This document shows positions 8,272 to 17,423 of a stretch of 64,000 nucleotides of DNA, piece after piece. A model generated the notes under the pieces. That model saw only the letters and a list, made by a program, of their open reading frames with translations. It ran no database searches and was not told the DNA's origin. The DNA comes from Paenibacillus sp. R14(2021) (GTDB lineage: Bacteria > Bacillota > Bacilli > Paenibacillales > Paenibacillaceae). The stretch is from the NCBI RefSeq assembly GCF_019431355.1, contig NZ_CP080269.1, forward strand, positions 1,240,001-1,304,000. The letters are read 5' to 3'. Each line of letters opens with the position of its first letter. Within the stretch, counting starts at the first letter, position 1. A program made the position numbers and the translations under genes.

Positions 8272-8937
8272 TTGGATTTAAAAGATATGGATTGGATTTT
8301 CTTTGATGTCGGCGATACGCTTGTGGACGAGTCCTTCCCCATCGAGGACAGTATCAACCAATTCGTGGAGCAAGCAAGGCGGCGAGGCTACGGCTTCGGC
8401 AGCGAGGAGGTCAGGCAGGCGGTGATGGATGCGCACCGGAGGTTTGTATCGTTCCCAATGCGGGATGTGATGGAACAGTTGATCCCGACGGAAGAAGAGC
8501 GATCGATTATTCGAAGCGGCATGAAATACCGCAAGGAGCTCGAGCAGCCGTTTCCCGATGCGAAGCCGCTGCTGGAGCGCTTAAGCGCCGTATGCCGCAT
8601 TGGCGTCATTGCCAATCAGAGCGTCGGCACCGCAGGACGCCTGGAAACCTACGGCATGCTGCCTTATATTTCGGCCGTGTTCTCTTCCGCCGAAGCGGGC
8701 TTGTCCAAACCGGATCCGCGATTCTACGAGCTTGCGCTTCGGGAAACACAATGTCTTCCGAGCAAAGCCGTCATGGTCGGAGACCGCATCGATAACGATA
8801 TCATACCGGCTAAAGAAGTCGGCATGCATACGATCTGGGTGAAGCAGGGCTTCGCGCGATTGCAAGAATCACCAGGCGCGAAGGCGATGCCTGACCTTAC
8901 GCTAGATCGCCTAGCGGAGATGAATAGGTTGATATAA
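8272..8937 (+). CDS. HAD-superfamily hydrolase
   Basis: A 221-residue haloacid-dehalogenase-like phosphatase. Motif I is FFDVGDTLVDE (nucleophile Asp and the second Asp), motif II lies in VIANQSVG, motif III is the Lys in GLSKPDPRFY and motif IV is MVGDRIDNDI. A helical cap domain of about 70 residues follows motif I (subclass C1, phosphoglycolate phosphatase/YjjG-like). The start is TTG, with AAGGAG 8 bases upstream and no better ATG. It is monocistronic. The substrate is not predictable from sequence. Confidence 0.85.
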   Translation: MDLKDMDWIFFDVGDTLVDESFPIEDSINQFVEQARRRGYGFGSEEVRQAVMDAHRRFVSFPMRDVMEQLIPTEEERSIIRSGMKYRKELEQPFPDAKPLLERLSAVCRIGVIANQSVGTAGRLETYGMLPYISAVFSSAEAGLSKPDPRFYELALRETQCLPSKAVMVGDRIDNDIIPAKEVGMHTIWVKQGFARLQESPGAKAMPDLTLDRLAEMNRLI

Positions 8938-8966
8938 TGGGCATGAAGTCTTGACGTTCAGCGAAC

Positions 8967-9003
8967 AAAAAGGCAGACGCGGTAAATCGCGTCTGCCTCT
9001 TTG
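8967..9003. terminator. Terminator between HAD and msrAB genes
   Basis: Perfect stem AGGCAGACGCG / CGCGTCTGCCT with a 6-base loop. A T-run follows on the minus strand (msrAB side); the plus side has only CTTTGG. Confidence 0.8.
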
Positions 9004-9039
9004 GCATGGCTAGAATAGTTGTCGCTGGATGCGGCGTAC

Positions 9040-9993
9040 TTACAGGAACGTCAGATAATGCCCGTACCCTTCCCGCTCCATATCTGCCTTCGGAATAAAC
9101 CGCAGCGCCGCCGAATTGATGCAGTAGCGCAGCTTGGTTGGTCCAGGACCGTCATCGAACACATGGCCAAGATGCGAATCAGCTTCGCGGCTGCGCACTT
9201 CCGTGCGGACCATGCGATGGCTAAGATCTTCCTTTTCCTTCACATGCGCGTCGACAAGCGGTTTCGTGAAGCTCGGCCAGCCGCAGTTCGAGTCGAACTT
9301 ATCTGCCGAGCTGAACAGGGGTTCGCCGGAGACGATGTCGACATAGATGCCTTCGCCGTTGAAATCCCAATATTCGTTGGCAAACGGAGGCTCCGTTCCG
9401 CTATTTTGCGTTACCTCGTATTGTATCGCCGTCAGCTTGCTGCGGCGCTCTTCGCGGTCCTTCGACGTGTTCCAATGCTTCGAGATGAAGGCATCGCGGC
9501 CCGAGCCTTTACGGTACATGCGGTACCGGAGCGGATTTTTGTGATGGTAATCCTGGTGATAGTCCTCCGCTGGATAGAATTCGGACGCCTCGACGATTTC
9601 GGTTACGATGGGACCGCTGAAGCGGCCGCTGTTCTGCAGCGCATCCTTTGAACGTTCGGCGGCGGCGTGCTGCTCCTCGGTGTGGTAGAAGATCGCAGTG
9701 CGGTACGAGCTGCCGCGGTCATGGAATTGTCCGCCGGCGTCCGTCGGATCGATCTGCTGCCAGTACGTATCGAGCAGCTTCTCGTAGGAGTAAATCGCTG
9801 GGTCGAACGTAATTTGGACGACCTCGGCATGCCCCGTCGTCTCGGAGCAAACCTCATTGTATGTCGGGTTGACCGTATGGCCGCCCATGTAGCCGGAAAC
9901 GACGCTTATGATGCCTGGTTGTTCCTCGAACGGCTTAACCATGCACCAGAAGCAGCCTCCCGCAAAAGTCGCTTTTTGTTGATTATCGTTCAT
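9040..9993 (-). CDS. msrAB: Methionine sulfoxide reductase A/B fusion
   Basis: A 317-residue fusion protein that reduces both stereoisomers of methionine sulfoxide. The MsrA domain (about 1-160) has the catalytic GCFWC motif at about residues 12-16 and [10 protein letters not shown]. The MsrB domain (about 185-312) has [17 protein letters not shown] and the catalytic Cys in [11 protein letters not shown]. The CxxC zinc pairs found in many MsrB proteins are absent, as usual in this MsrA-MsrB order. It works in the cytoplasm with thioredoxin. The upstream AGAGGA is 12 bases from the ATG. Monocistronic with its own terminator. Confidence 0.95.
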   Translation of the reverse strand: MNDNQQKATFAGGCFWCMVKPFEEQPGIISVVSGYMGGHTVNPTYNEVCSETTGHAEVVQITFDPAIYSYEKLLDTYWQQIDPTDAGGQFHDRGSSYRTAIFYHTEEQHAAAERSKDALQNSGRFSGPIVTEIVEASEFYPAEDYHQDYHHKNPLRYRMYRKGSGRDAFISKHWNTSKDREERRSKLTAIQYEVTQNSGTEPPFANEYWDFNGEGIYVDIVSGEPLFSSADKFDSNCGWPSFTKPLVDAHVKEKEDLSHRMVRTEVRSREADSHLGHVFDDGPGPTKLRYCINSAALRFIPKADMEREGYGHYLTFL

Positions 9994-10241
9994 TGTTTAA
10001 CACGTCCTCTCATGACTTTCTCTCCCCTATTATCATAGCAGAGGCGGCCATGCTTTACCAAATTCGGCTCCTTACTCATGTAAATGGCTTGTAAATGAGA
10101 AATTTCTCACGTAATTCTCATAAAGTCGAAATTGGCCTGCAATTACTCAGAATCAGCTCCTCATCCGGTCAAAAGCGGCATTTTCGACTGTGTTATAGTG
10201 TTACAAGACATAAGGCACCTTGAAGAGCTGGAGGGAAAGAC

Positions 10242-10727
10242 ATGACAAACATGTATAGACGTTTACTCAAGAGCATTCTTAATGTAAGCCTTTGCACCGC
10301 GATCGGCATTACGGCAATCGCAGCAGGCACGAGCATCAAAGCGAACGCTGCAACGGAAACTTCCAAGAAATTAATTGACTACGGTGAAAAATACATAGGT
10401 ACGCCATATCTATACGGTGCAGTGCCTTACATGACTAATGCGTTCGATTGTTCTTCGTTTACGCAATATATCTTCGATAATTTCAACATTTCGCTGCCCC
10501 GCACTTCCATTGATCAGGCATCCGAAGGCAAGAAGATTGCAAGAGGCTACCTGAGTATGGGCGATCTCGTATTCTTCCGAACGAATGGCATCGGCATCAG
10601 CCATGTTGCGATCTACGCAGGCAACAACAAGATTTTGCACAGCGCCAACAAAGGCGTCGAAATCTCCAATATGAATACAAGCTACTGGAAGAAGAGCTAC
10701 GTGACAGCACGCCGCGTCATAAGCTAA
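10242..10727 (+). CDS. Secreted NlpC/P60 peptidase
   Basis: A 161-residue minimal NlpC/P60 cysteine peptidase with a signal peptide (hydrophobic core at about residues 13-29, cleavage near KANA-AT). The catalytic Cys is in FDCSSFTQYIF at about residue 68 and the His in ISHVAIYAG near 121. There is no cell-wall-binding domain. It should cut gamma-D-Glu-diaminopimelate bonds in peptidoglycan outside the membrane. GGAGGG precedes the ATG. A close paralogue of the same size lies at 43886-44386. Monocistronic with a terminator directly downstream. Confidence 0.9.
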   Translation: MTNMYRRLLKSILNVSLCTAIGITAIAAGTSIKANAATETSKKLIDYGEKYIGTPYLYGAVPYMTNAFDCSSFTQYIFDNFNISLPRTSIDQASEGKKIARGYLSMGDLVFFRTNGIGISHVAIYAGNNKILHSANKGVEISNMNTSYWKKSYVTARRVIS

Positions 10728-10735
10728 ACAAACGA

Positions 10736-10786
10736 AAGAGCTGGATGTACGAGGCATCGCCCTCGTCATACCCAGCTCTTCTTGTT
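10736..10786. terminator. Terminator after NlpC/P60 gene
   Basis: Stem AAGAGCTGG / CCAGCTCTT with an inner CGAGG/CCTCG stem, followed by CTTGTT. It separates the peptidase gene from the convergent NUDIX gene. Confidence 0.65.
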
Positions 10787-10788
10787 CG

Positions 10789-11352
10789 TTATACGCGAAA
10801 CAATCCGTATCCGTCGAAGGATACGATCGGCTCCTTATCCTCGGTCAATCCATCTCCCGGCGCACGCAAGGCCACATCGATTAGCCAGCGTGTAAACCCG
10901 GCCACATTCATCGTTTCCATCTCCTGCATACTGTAGAAGCCGGCCGCGTCGACTTCTGTTTCGTCCGGCACCGGATCGCCGTCGACATAGTCCATCGCAA
11001 ACGCAATGTACACATTATGGATGTTCCTAGGCAAATCGCGGAGAGCAACGATTCCTCTTACTTCTGCATCTACGCCTGTTTCTTCCTTGACTTCGCGGCG
11101 GATAGATTCATGAATGAATTCATTTTGTTCGATGTAACCCCCCGGGTTCGTCCAGTAACCCTTCCCTGGCTCCTGCGCCCTGCGTACGAGAAGAACCTTC
11201 TCTTCCCTTAGCACAAGCGCGCCTACGCCTATGCTGTAATTTCCCCAATGCACGAAGCTGCAGCTTGGCGATGTGCAGGCTTTGCGGGTCGTTCCGTCTA
11301 CGTCGCGCTCTTCAAGCGGCGAGCCGCAGGTTGAGCAAAAGTTGATTGTCAT
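10789..11352 (-). CDS. NUDIX hydrolase with zinc ribbon
   Basis: A 187-residue NUDIX hydrolase. An N-terminal zinc ribbon (FCSTCGSPL and ACTSPSC, about residues 4-31) precedes the catalytic domain. The Nudix box begins at GGYIEQNE and ends in RREVKEETGV, matching GX5EX7REUXEEXGU. Zinc-ribbon NUDIX proteins include NADH pyrophosphatase relatives; the substrate here is probably a nucleoside-diphosphate derivative. The ATG at 11352 is chosen because it begins the zinc ribbon; two upstream in-frame ATGs would add up to 36 residues without similarity to the fold. The stop lies 62 bases from that of the convergent peptidase. Confidence 0.82.
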   Translation of the reverse strand: MTINFCSTCGSPLEERDVDGTTRKACTSPSCSFVHWGNYSIGVGALVLREEKVLLVRRAQEPGKGYWTNPGGYIEQNEFIHESIRREVKEETGVDAEVRGIVALRDLPRNIHNVYIAFAMDYVDGDPVPDETEVDAAGFYSMQEMETMNVAGFTRWLIDVALRAPGDGLTEDKEPIVSFDGYGLFRV

Positions 11353-11510
11353 CTTCGTCACCCGATCTGTCCGATATCGAATACGTTCACAGCTGAATGC
11401 GCGTTCACTTGGGTACTCATCAGCTTCGTTAATCATAGCGCCGGATGCCGCAAAGTTCAATATCGATTATCGGATGACGAAGCCCGCAGGCACGATCAAG
11501 TCTTGCGTCC

Positions 11511-12932
11511 TTATTGCTGCTTAACGGTAACCGTAAACGTACGGACATCGCCGGCTCCGCTATTGTTAATCAAAGCCGTCAGCGTAATGTTCGTATCGCC
11601 TTGACCGTGTGACGGACGATGAAGGACGGTGCCGTTGTTGGACAACACGGACGGATTGCTTGAATACCAGACAATCGTGCTGCCGTAATAGCCTTGCGTC
11701 GGCAGGATAAGCGGCTGCGTCACGCTCGAAGCCGAATCCCGATCCTTGAACCCGACGGTCAGATCCGATTTGTCGGCTGCAACCTTCTCGGCCGCGCTAT
11801 ATTCCGGCTTCACAGTCAGAATGAACACCTTCACATCCGAGTATGCCCCACTGGATAGGAATGCGGTAAGCACCACAATCGAATCACCAGTGCCTGCGGC
11901 AGGACGATGCAGCGACTTGCCGTCCGACGAAAGCACATTCGGTGCACTCGATGTCCACGTAATTTGAGAGCCGTTCACGCCTCTCGCGGTTAAGCTGTCC
12001 AGAGGACGCGTTACGCGGACGGCGGAATCCGAGCCGCCGAAATCCACTTGCAGCGCTGCTTTATCAGCTGCAACTCGCTGCGAATCCGGTAATGCCTGCT
12101 TTACGGTTACCGTGAATATCTTCACATCGCTGTAAGAACCAGACTGAATGATCGCTGTAAAAATGACGGTGATATCTCCATTACCGTTCACCGGGCGGTT
12201 AACTGTTCTGCCATCACTGGAAATAACCGAAGGTGTGGAAGAAAGCCATGTGATGTTCGAGCCGTTGTCTCCCTTGGACTTCAGCTCCTTGAAGGGCTGT
12301 GTTACGCTGCCGCTGTTGTCCGAGCCGCCGAATACGATGCTGAGTGCCGCTTTGTCTCTGGCAACACGCTCACTGTCTGTCAACTGCGGGTAATTGCCTT
12401 TCACGACGACTCTGAACGTTTTGCTCGCCGAGGCGCTGTTCAATCGAATGACGGCAGTCAGATCGACCGCAATATCCCGCTGTGTCGACCGGTTTACAGT
12501 CAAACCGTTATTCGAGATAACTGACGGGTTGCTGGACGTCCATTGAATGGAAGTGCCGTTCTTCCCTGCTGTCGGCAGAATGACGGGAAGCGTCACGCTG
12601 TTCGCCGAGTCGTTGCCTAGAAATTGAATCGACAGCGCCGACTTATCGTCTGCAACCTTCTTCACGTCCTGCTGCGACACACTGCTGCCCGCCTCGCATT
12701 CCGCCTTGAACTGCGCAATCATTTTCTTCAGAATCGCACGTGTTCGTTCGTTCTTCGTCTTCATTAGCACTTGATTGAGACGTGACTGCGCTTCTTTGCA
12801 TGCTTGAAGCTGATTGTTCTTGCCGTTGTCGTGATTTCCGCTGTCGTGATTGCCGTTCCCATGCGCCCAAACGGTGCTGCTGCTGAAAGCAAACAGGGAC
12901 AGAGCAAGCAGGACGATTGCCCATTTCTTCAT
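11511..12932 (-). CDS. Exported protein with four Ig-like (aBig) repeats
   Basis: A 473-residue secreted protein. A signal peptide (MKKWAIVLLALSLFAFSSST, cleavage near VWA-HG) is followed by a His/Asn/Gly/Asp-rich segment, a short helical region with KTKNERTRAILKKMIAQF, and four tandem repeats of about 90 residues. Each repeat has the form V-AADK-AL-V-F-GGxDSxxxVT-P..., ITWTSSxPxVLSSDGxxxxRP and VFTVTVK. These are atrophied bacterial Ig domains, usually carried on surface or carbohydrate-related proteins. No enzyme domain or cell-wall anchor is visible. The second ATG is chosen because AGGAGAGAGG lies just before it. Role unknown; a spacer or adhesion protein is likely. Confidence 0.78.
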   Translation of the reverse strand: MKKWAIVLLALSLFAFSSSTVWAHGNGNHDSGNHDNGKNNQLQACKEAQSRLNQVLMKTKNERTRAILKKMIAQFKAECEAGSSVSQQDVKKVADDKSALSIQFLGNDSANSVTLPVILPTAGKNGTSIQWTSSNPSVISNNGLTVNRSTQRDIAVDLTAVIRLNSASASKTFRVVVKGNYPQLTDSERVARDKAALSIVFGGSDNSGSVTQPFKELKSKGDNGSNITWLSSTPSVISSDGRTVNRPVNGNGDITVIFTAIIQSGSYSDVKIFTVTVKQALPDSQRVAADKAALQVDFGGSDSAVRVTRPLDSLTARGVNGSQITWTSSAPNVLSSDGKSLHRPAAGTGDSIVVLTAFLSSGAYSDVKVFILTVKPEYSAAEKVAADKSDLTVGFKDRDSASSVTQPLILPTQGYYGSTIVWYSSNPSVLSNNGTVLHRPSHGQGDTNITLTALINNSGAGDVRTFTVTVKQQ

Positions 12933-13123
12933 AAACCTCTCTCCTCGCATCGTAATGTAGTGAAAACGTCACTAGTGATAGTTTTCGGGGGGCGGCGCAT
13001 GTTTGCGGGGGTAATTAGGAACTTTTTGTATTTAATCCCGTTAATTGTAAACTTTGATGATCCACTGGTTACGTTCTCTTCCTCTCAAACGTCACCAGGC
13101 AGCCAATAGTTGCAGGTCATGAC

Positions 13124-13148
13124 AAAAAAAAACCGCCAAACGGCGGGT
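13124..13148 (-). terminator. Terminator of SleB-like gene
   Basis: On the minus strand the stem CCCGCCG / CGGCGGTT with a tight loop is followed by a long T-run, 16 bases after the stop codon. Confidence 0.8.
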
Positions 13149-13163
13149 CGCAAAGTTAGCGTA

Positions 13164-13823
13164 TTAACGTGCAAACACATGATTCCCGATCTTCGCCGTC
13201 ACCTTCAGCGATAAGACCCACTTTGATTTGGAAGCAGCCGGATTATAGTAATAAAGCGCCTCCGACGTAGGATCCCAGCCGCGTGCCGCATCTCTGGCAG
13301 CCTGGAACGCCGCAGCATCCGGAATGAGCCAGTACTGCCCGTTCTGTACCGCCGCGAAGGCAGAAGGCGCCATAATGACATTCGTGATCGTCTTCGGAAA
13401 CTTAGTCGAATGCAGGCGGTTCATCACGACTGCCCCAACGGCGACTTGGCCTTTGTAGGATTCTCCGCGGGATTCGGAATAGATAATGCGCGCTAGTTTG
13501 GCCAGATCTGCTTTATTGACGGTGACCTTCTTGATCGCTCGCCACGTCAGCGGTCCGGCGATGCCGTCTCCGGGAAGTCCGCAGGCGCGCTGAAATTTGG
13601 ATACCGCGTTTCGCGTGATCATGCTGTATGTGGAGGTGACCGGTGCTTTGTAATAGCCGAGCGTCTGCAGCCTGAACTGCATATCTGCTACATCTCCGCC
13701 ATGACTGCCAGCCCGCAGCGTCGGCTGCGCTGCCGCACTGACGGCAGGACAGAAGCTGACGAGGCTCCCCGCTGCTGCGATGCCTGCGAATAATACGGAA
13801 GTCGTTTTCAGTCTGTTTAACAT
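13164..13823 (-). CDS. SleB-family cell wall/cortex hydrolase
   Basis: A 219-residue exported hydrolase. A signal peptide (about 1-28) is followed by a PG_binding_1 domain (about 33-90, GDVADMQFRLQTLGYYKAP and VSKFQRACGLPGDGIAGPLTW) and the SleB/CwlJ catalytic domain (about 100-219) with the conserved ARIIYSESRGE containing the catalytic Glu, GQVAVGAVVMNRL and the C-terminal YYYNP and GNHVFAR. SleB is a lytic transglycosylase acting on spore cortex muramic-lactam peptidoglycan. Many bacilli carry SleB-like paralogues with vegetative roles, and no YpeB partner is adjacent, so the exact role is open. GGAGG stands 9 bases before the chosen ATG. Confidence 0.85.
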   Translation of the reverse strand: MLNRLKTTSVLFAGIAAAGSLVSFCPAVSAAAQPTLRAGSHGGDVADMQFRLQTLGYYKAPVTSTYSMITRNAVSKFQRACGLPGDGIAGPLTWRAIKKVTVNKADLAKLARIIYSESRGESYKGQVAVGAVVMNRLHSTKFPKTITNVIMAPSAFAAVQNGQYWLIPDAAAFQAARDAARGWDPTSEALYYYNPAASKSKWVLSLKVTAKIGNHVFAR

Positions 13824-13957
13824 GATGGTATATTCCTCCAAACGTTGTAAGTAGGAACCCATTCTAACAGGAAATGAGCGCCGTTTGGGGAATAATGTGG
13901 ATTTTTAATGATCTTAAATATTTCTCATAAAGCTTGCTTCCTTGGCTGTACGCAAGC

Positions 13958-14650
13958 TTAGACCGTGCAGCGGCGCAGCAGCAAATACGAGAAACAAACA
14001 AGCAGCAGCTCCAGCGGAAAGAGAAACAGCGCGATATCGAAGGCGGAATAACCGCGGAAGAAATCGAAGATGCCGCCCCACCAGCCATAATAGTTGGACG
14101 CATAGCCGAGCACGGTCCCTAGCAGCAGCCCGATGATCGCACCCGTGTAGAGTCCGGTCTTTCCGAAACGGCGAAACAAGCACGATACGGTAAATCCGAG
14201 CAGATACATGAACACCATCAGCGAGAAGCAGACGATGAATTGCTGCAGCACGCTGCCATCGCTTATATAAGGCAAATGGAAGAAATAGAGCCGAACGCCC
14301 CATCCGTCGATCACGCGATGCTCAATATAAGAAAGAAACGTCAGTACGACGCTTACACAAGCCCCTGACAACACGCACATCAACATGGAGCCTGCGAAAT
14401 AATCGCGCCTTCGTACGCTCAGTCCGAGTGCGAACGGAAACGTTTGATGTACCGACACGATTCCGTTAACGATTGTATAGATGAAGATGGAGGACAATCC
14501 GCCCGTAATGATTTCTTCGTCGTCTATGGGAATGACGCCTGCGATAAACAAATTGATGATAAAGCTGGATAATAGAATAATCCAGGGAACATAGAACCAC
14601 GTCCATTTATCTCTTACATGCATTTTAACGATGCCTTTTACCGTACTCAT
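13958..14650 (-). CDS. ABC transporter permease (Ytr-type)
   Basis: A 230-residue integral membrane protein with about six helices (around 18-38, 50-68, 88-108, 130-150, 165-190, 205-225). It has no substrate-specific motif. It is the last gene of a GntR-ATPase-permease operon: its ATG overlaps the stop of the ATPase gene (ATGA). In the B. subtilis ytr operon, a similar set is induced by cell-wall antibiotics. The function here is inferred only from this layout. Confidence 0.75.
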   Translation of the reverse strand: MSTVKGIVKMHVRDKWTWFYVPWIILLSSFIINLFIAGVIPIDDEEIITGGLSSIFIYTIVNGIVSVHQTFPFALGLSVRRRDYFAGSMLMCVLSGACVSVVLTFLSYIEHRVIDGWGVRLYFFHLPYISDGSVLQQFIVCFSLMVFMYLLGFTVSCLFRRFGKTGLYTGAIIGLLLGTVLGYASNYYGWWGGIFDFFRGYSAFDIALFLFPLELLLVCFSYLLLRRCTV

Positions 14651-15543
14651 GCGCGCATCTCCTCCTTCTGCCCTGCTTTGCGGTTGGTGAGATAGACGAT
14701 CAGCTGCTGGATCGTGACTGGCGTGAATTCAAGGCCCCGCTCCTCGGCCTTGCGCTGATCGACAGCCCCAAGGCTGCCAAATACCGTTGCAGATCGGAAG
14801 CCGCCCAGCATTTCCAGATGAATAATCTCCCGGCCGCTCGTGTAAGCGTCGACCTTCGCAGCAGGTCCGGTCACCGTGTATGCGCGGCCCCGAAGCAGAT
14901 CGGCTTCCTCATCAAGCAGGATACGTCCGTTGTCGATGACAATGATATGCTCCAGCAGCCGGCTGACCTCGTCGATTAGATGCGTGGACAGAATGACGGT
15001 TCTCGGATATAGCGCATAATCCTCCATCAGCCTGTCGTAGAAGATCCCCCGCGCAACAGCGTCCAGTCCAAGGTACGGCTCATCGAATATCGTAAGCGGC
15101 GCCCGGCTGGCAAGCCCGATAATAATGCCGACGGAGGAAAGCATTCCCCGGGAGAGCTTCTTCACTCTGCGCTTCACCGGCAAATTGAAATCGCCGATCA
15201 GCCGCTTCGCTAAATCTGCATCCCAATTCGGGAAAAACAATGCCGCTGTTGCCAGGACATCCACGACTCGGAAGCTGTCCGGATACTTCTGGCTCTCCTT
15301 CACGAAGCAGGTCTGCCGCAGCACCGCATTGTTCTCATAAGGCGCTTCGCCGAATACCTGCAGCTCGCCGCTCGACGGAAACAGCTGTGCCGTAATCATA
15401 TGCATGACGGTCGTTTTACCGGCGCCGTTGCGGCCGAGCAGACCGTAAATCTTATTCGCCTCGATCGTGAAGCTGATCTCGTTAACGGCGGTGAATTTTC
15501 CATAAGCCTTCGTCAGCCGCTTGGCCTCAACAATCTTCGTCAT
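14647..15543 (-). CDS. ABC transporter ATP-binding protein (YtrB-like)
   Basis: A 298-residue ATPase. Walker A is GLLGRNGAGKTT near residues 34-45, and Walker B is LTIFDEP followed by the D-loop GLDA. The signature is a degenerate LSRGM in place of LSGGQ, as in YtrB-like proteins. A switch His is in STHLIDEV. A C-terminal extension of about 80 residues follows the ATPase core. The gene overlaps both neighbours by 4 bases, GntR regulator upstream and permease downstream, so all three are translated together. Confidence 0.88.
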   Translation of the reverse strand: MTKIVEAKRLTKAYGKFTAVNEISFTIEANKIYGLLGRNGAGKTTVMHMITAQLFPSSGELQVFGEAPYENNAVLRQTCFVKESQKYPDSFRVVDVLATAALFFPNWDADLAKRLIGDFNLPVKRRVKKLSRGMLSSVGIIIGLASRAPLTIFDEPYLGLDAVARGIFYDRLMEDYALYPRTVILSTHLIDEVSRLLEHIIVIDNGRILLDEEADLLRGRAYTVTGPAAKVDAYTSGREIIHLEMLGGFRSATVFGSLGAVDQRKAEERGLEFTPVTIQQLIVYLTNRKAGQKEEMRA

Positions 15544-15911
15544 GTCCGGTTCCCCCTGTTCCGAATCATATCTGTCAGCTGCTCCGTTGTGATGCCAAGC
15601 TTCTCGGCTTCCCGAATCATCGAAACGACGTATTGCTCGAAAAATTGTTCCTTTCGCTTCTCCATCAGCTTCACCTTCGCCCCAGACGCCACGAACATGC
15701 CGATCCCCCGCTTCTTATACAAAATCTCTTCGTCCACCAGCAAATTAACACCCTTGGCAGCCGTCGCCGGATTAATGCCGTAGAAAGCCGCGAACTGGTT
15801 CGTGGAAGGAACCTGCGACTCCTCCGGCAGTCCGCCGCCGATAATGTCATCCTCGATACGTTCGGCAATTTGTACGAAGATGGGCCGGCTGTCGTCCATT
15901 TGATTACCCAT
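15540..15911 (-). CDS. GntR-family (YtrA-type) repressor
   Basis: A 123-residue regulator of the short YtrA subfamily: a GntR winged helix (about 1-75, PIFVQIAERIEDDIIGGGL, VPSTNQFAAFYGINPATAAK, GIGMFVASGA) and a two-helix dimerisation tail. YtrA-type proteins repress their own ABC transporter operon. An inverted repeat lies just upstream of the start (15930-15951), fitting autoregulation. GGTGGTG precedes the ATG. It is the first gene of the operon and overlaps the ATPase gene by 4 bases. Confidence 0.88.
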   Translation of the reverse strand: MGNQMDDSRPIFVQIAERIEDDIIGGGLPEESQVPSTNQFAAFYGINPATAAKGVNLLVDEEILYKKRGIGMFVASGAKVKLMEKRKEQFFEQYVVSMIREAEKLGITTEQLTDMIRNRGNRT

Positions 15912-15929
15912 CGCTACACCACCACATTG

Positions 15930-15951
15930 GTTAGTTACTCTTGCAACTAAC
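15930..15951 (-). promoter_or_regulatory. Putative GntR operator (inverted repeat)
   Basis: GTTAGTT and AACTAAC form a perfect inverted repeat with an 8-base spacer, 19 bases before the GntR start codon. AGTTAC and GTAACT form a second, overlapping arrangement to 15962. A TATATAG sequence next to it on the minus strand could be the -10 box, so binding here would block transcription. Symmetry is seen; the role is inferred. Confidence 0.5.
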
Positions 15952-16137
15952 TATATAAGTAACTGACATCACTGTCAATAGCAGCTCCGCAAGATCCGCA
16001 CCTGCCCGGAGACTTCCTCTGTTACAGCTGTCAGTCCTTCGGTCCGAACATCCGTTCTTTCCAATATTTACTTTGGGTCATCGAAGCACTAGAATAATGA
16101 TAACTGGATTCAAGGTACATGGAGGTAGAGCGTTCGC

Positions 16138-17220
16138 ATGAATATCATTAAGATCAAGGACCGACAAGAGCTGGACCGCAGAACGCCGTCCATGCCCTGG
16201 TACATCGAGAAATTCATCAACTATAAGCTGCCTGACCTCTCGCCTTCCTCGCTGCTGGAATATGTGCGGGATTACGATACGTTTCTGTCTTGGCTGCTCG
16301 CCGAGGGACTCGCGGAAGGCCCGACGATTCGGGACGTGAAGCTCGAGGAGCTGGAGAAGCTGCACATGGACAGCGTGGATGCGTTCAAGATGTTTCTCGC
16401 TACGCATCCCGAGCACAACAACAGCCGCACGACCATCTCGCGCAAGCTATCGTCGTTGCGTTCGCTTTTCCACTACTTGAGCCAAATTGCGGAGGATGAG
16501 CAGTTCTATCCGCTGCTCAAGCGCAATGTCATGGCGAAGGTATCCATTAAGCGGACGGCGAAGCCCAAGGATACTGCCGCCAAGCTGGAAGGCAAGCTGC
16601 TGCAGGAACAGGAAATCGACGAGTTTATCCGGTTTATCAATGAGGATTACGGAATGGAGGTCGCTTCCAACAAACAGGCGCTCTACGCGTACACGAACAA
16701 CCGGACGCGCGATACGTCCATCGTCAGCTTGATTCTGAATTCGGGGCTGCGTGTTTCCGAGCTGATCAACATGAACATCGACGATCTGGATTTGAAGAAG
16801 AAGCTGCTTTATGTCTACCGCAAAGGCAAGAACGACGACACCTTTAAAACACCGGTTTATTTTCGTCAGGAGGCCATGCGGGATTTGCAGCTCTATCTGT
16901 CCCAGCGGGATTCGCAGTACAAGGCGCCCAAACGGGAGAAGGCGCTCTTCCTCGCCATCGCGAATGGCAAGAAGGAAGGCTCCAGGATGACGAAGCGCGC
17001 CATTCAGGAGATGGTGATCAAATACGCGAAGCGGTTCGGCAAGCCTTATTTGTCCGTCCATAAGCTGCGCCATTCGTTCGCGACAGACTACTACCTCCGC
17101 AACGACTTGTACAAAACGCAGGAGCAGCTTGGCCACGCATCGCCGGAAACGACGCAAATCTACGCGCATCTAACGGACAAGACGATGTCCGAGGCGATCG
17201 ACCGGCCGAAGGAAGCATAA
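16138..17220 (+). CDS. xerS: Tyrosine recombinase XerS
   Basis: A 360-residue tyrosine recombinase whose length and unusual N-terminal sequence (MPWYIEKFINYKL) fit XerS, the single chromosome-dimer-resolving recombinase of streptococci, also found in bacilli. The SAM-like core-binding domain is at about 15-125 and the catalytic domain at about 165-355. The catalytic residues are Arg near 204 (NSGLRVSEL), Lys in RKGKNDDTFK, HKLRHSFATD (His/Arg), GHASPETTQ (His) and the nucleophilic Tyr near 342 in QIYAHL. It stands alone; no dif-like site could be assigned nearby by eye. GGAGG lies 12 bases before the ATG. Confidence 0.82.
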   Translation: MNIIKIKDRQELDRRTPSMPWYIEKFINYKLPDLSPSSLLEYVRDYDTFLSWLLAEGLAEGPTIRDVKLEELEKLHMDSVDAFKMFLATHPEHNNSRTTISRKLSSLRSLFHYLSQIAEDEQFYPLLKRNVMAKVSIKRTAKPKDTAAKLEGKLLQEQEIDEFIRFINEDYGMEVASNKQALYAYTNNRTRDTSIVSLILNSGLRVSELINMNIDDLDLKKKLLYVYRKGKNDDTFKTPVYFRQEAMRDLQLYLSQRDSQYKAPKREKALFLAIANGKKEGSRMTKRAIQEMVIKYAKRFGKPYLSVHKLRHSFATDYYLRNDLYKTQEQLGHASPETTQIYAHLTDKTMSEAIDRPKEA

Positions 17221-17265
17221 GGCGCTCGTCACCGTCACGCGTCTTCTGTTATGGCGAACTCAAAT

Positions 17266-17316
17266 AAGGAGCGGTTTCTTCGTCATGGGTATGACGGAGG
17301 AACCGCTCCTTCTCGT
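17266..17316 (+). terminator. Terminator after xerS
   Basis: Stem AAGGAGCGGTTT / AACCGCTCCTT with an inner CGTCAT/ATGACG stem, followed by CTCGTTC. Weak T-run. Confidence 0.6.
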
Positions 17317-17423
17317 TCGAGCTCTCACTCGGATACAGTCTTGAGAAAAAATAGTTGTAGACAGCAGGCGGGCATTAAGACTGTGTTAGAGTGATTTTAA
17401 ATTAAATTAGCGAGGTGCACTTA

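Noticed and set aside
16021-16137. Search for a dif-like recombination site next to xerS
   Set aside because: No convincing pair of Xer-type inverted arms could be seen; I do not report one.
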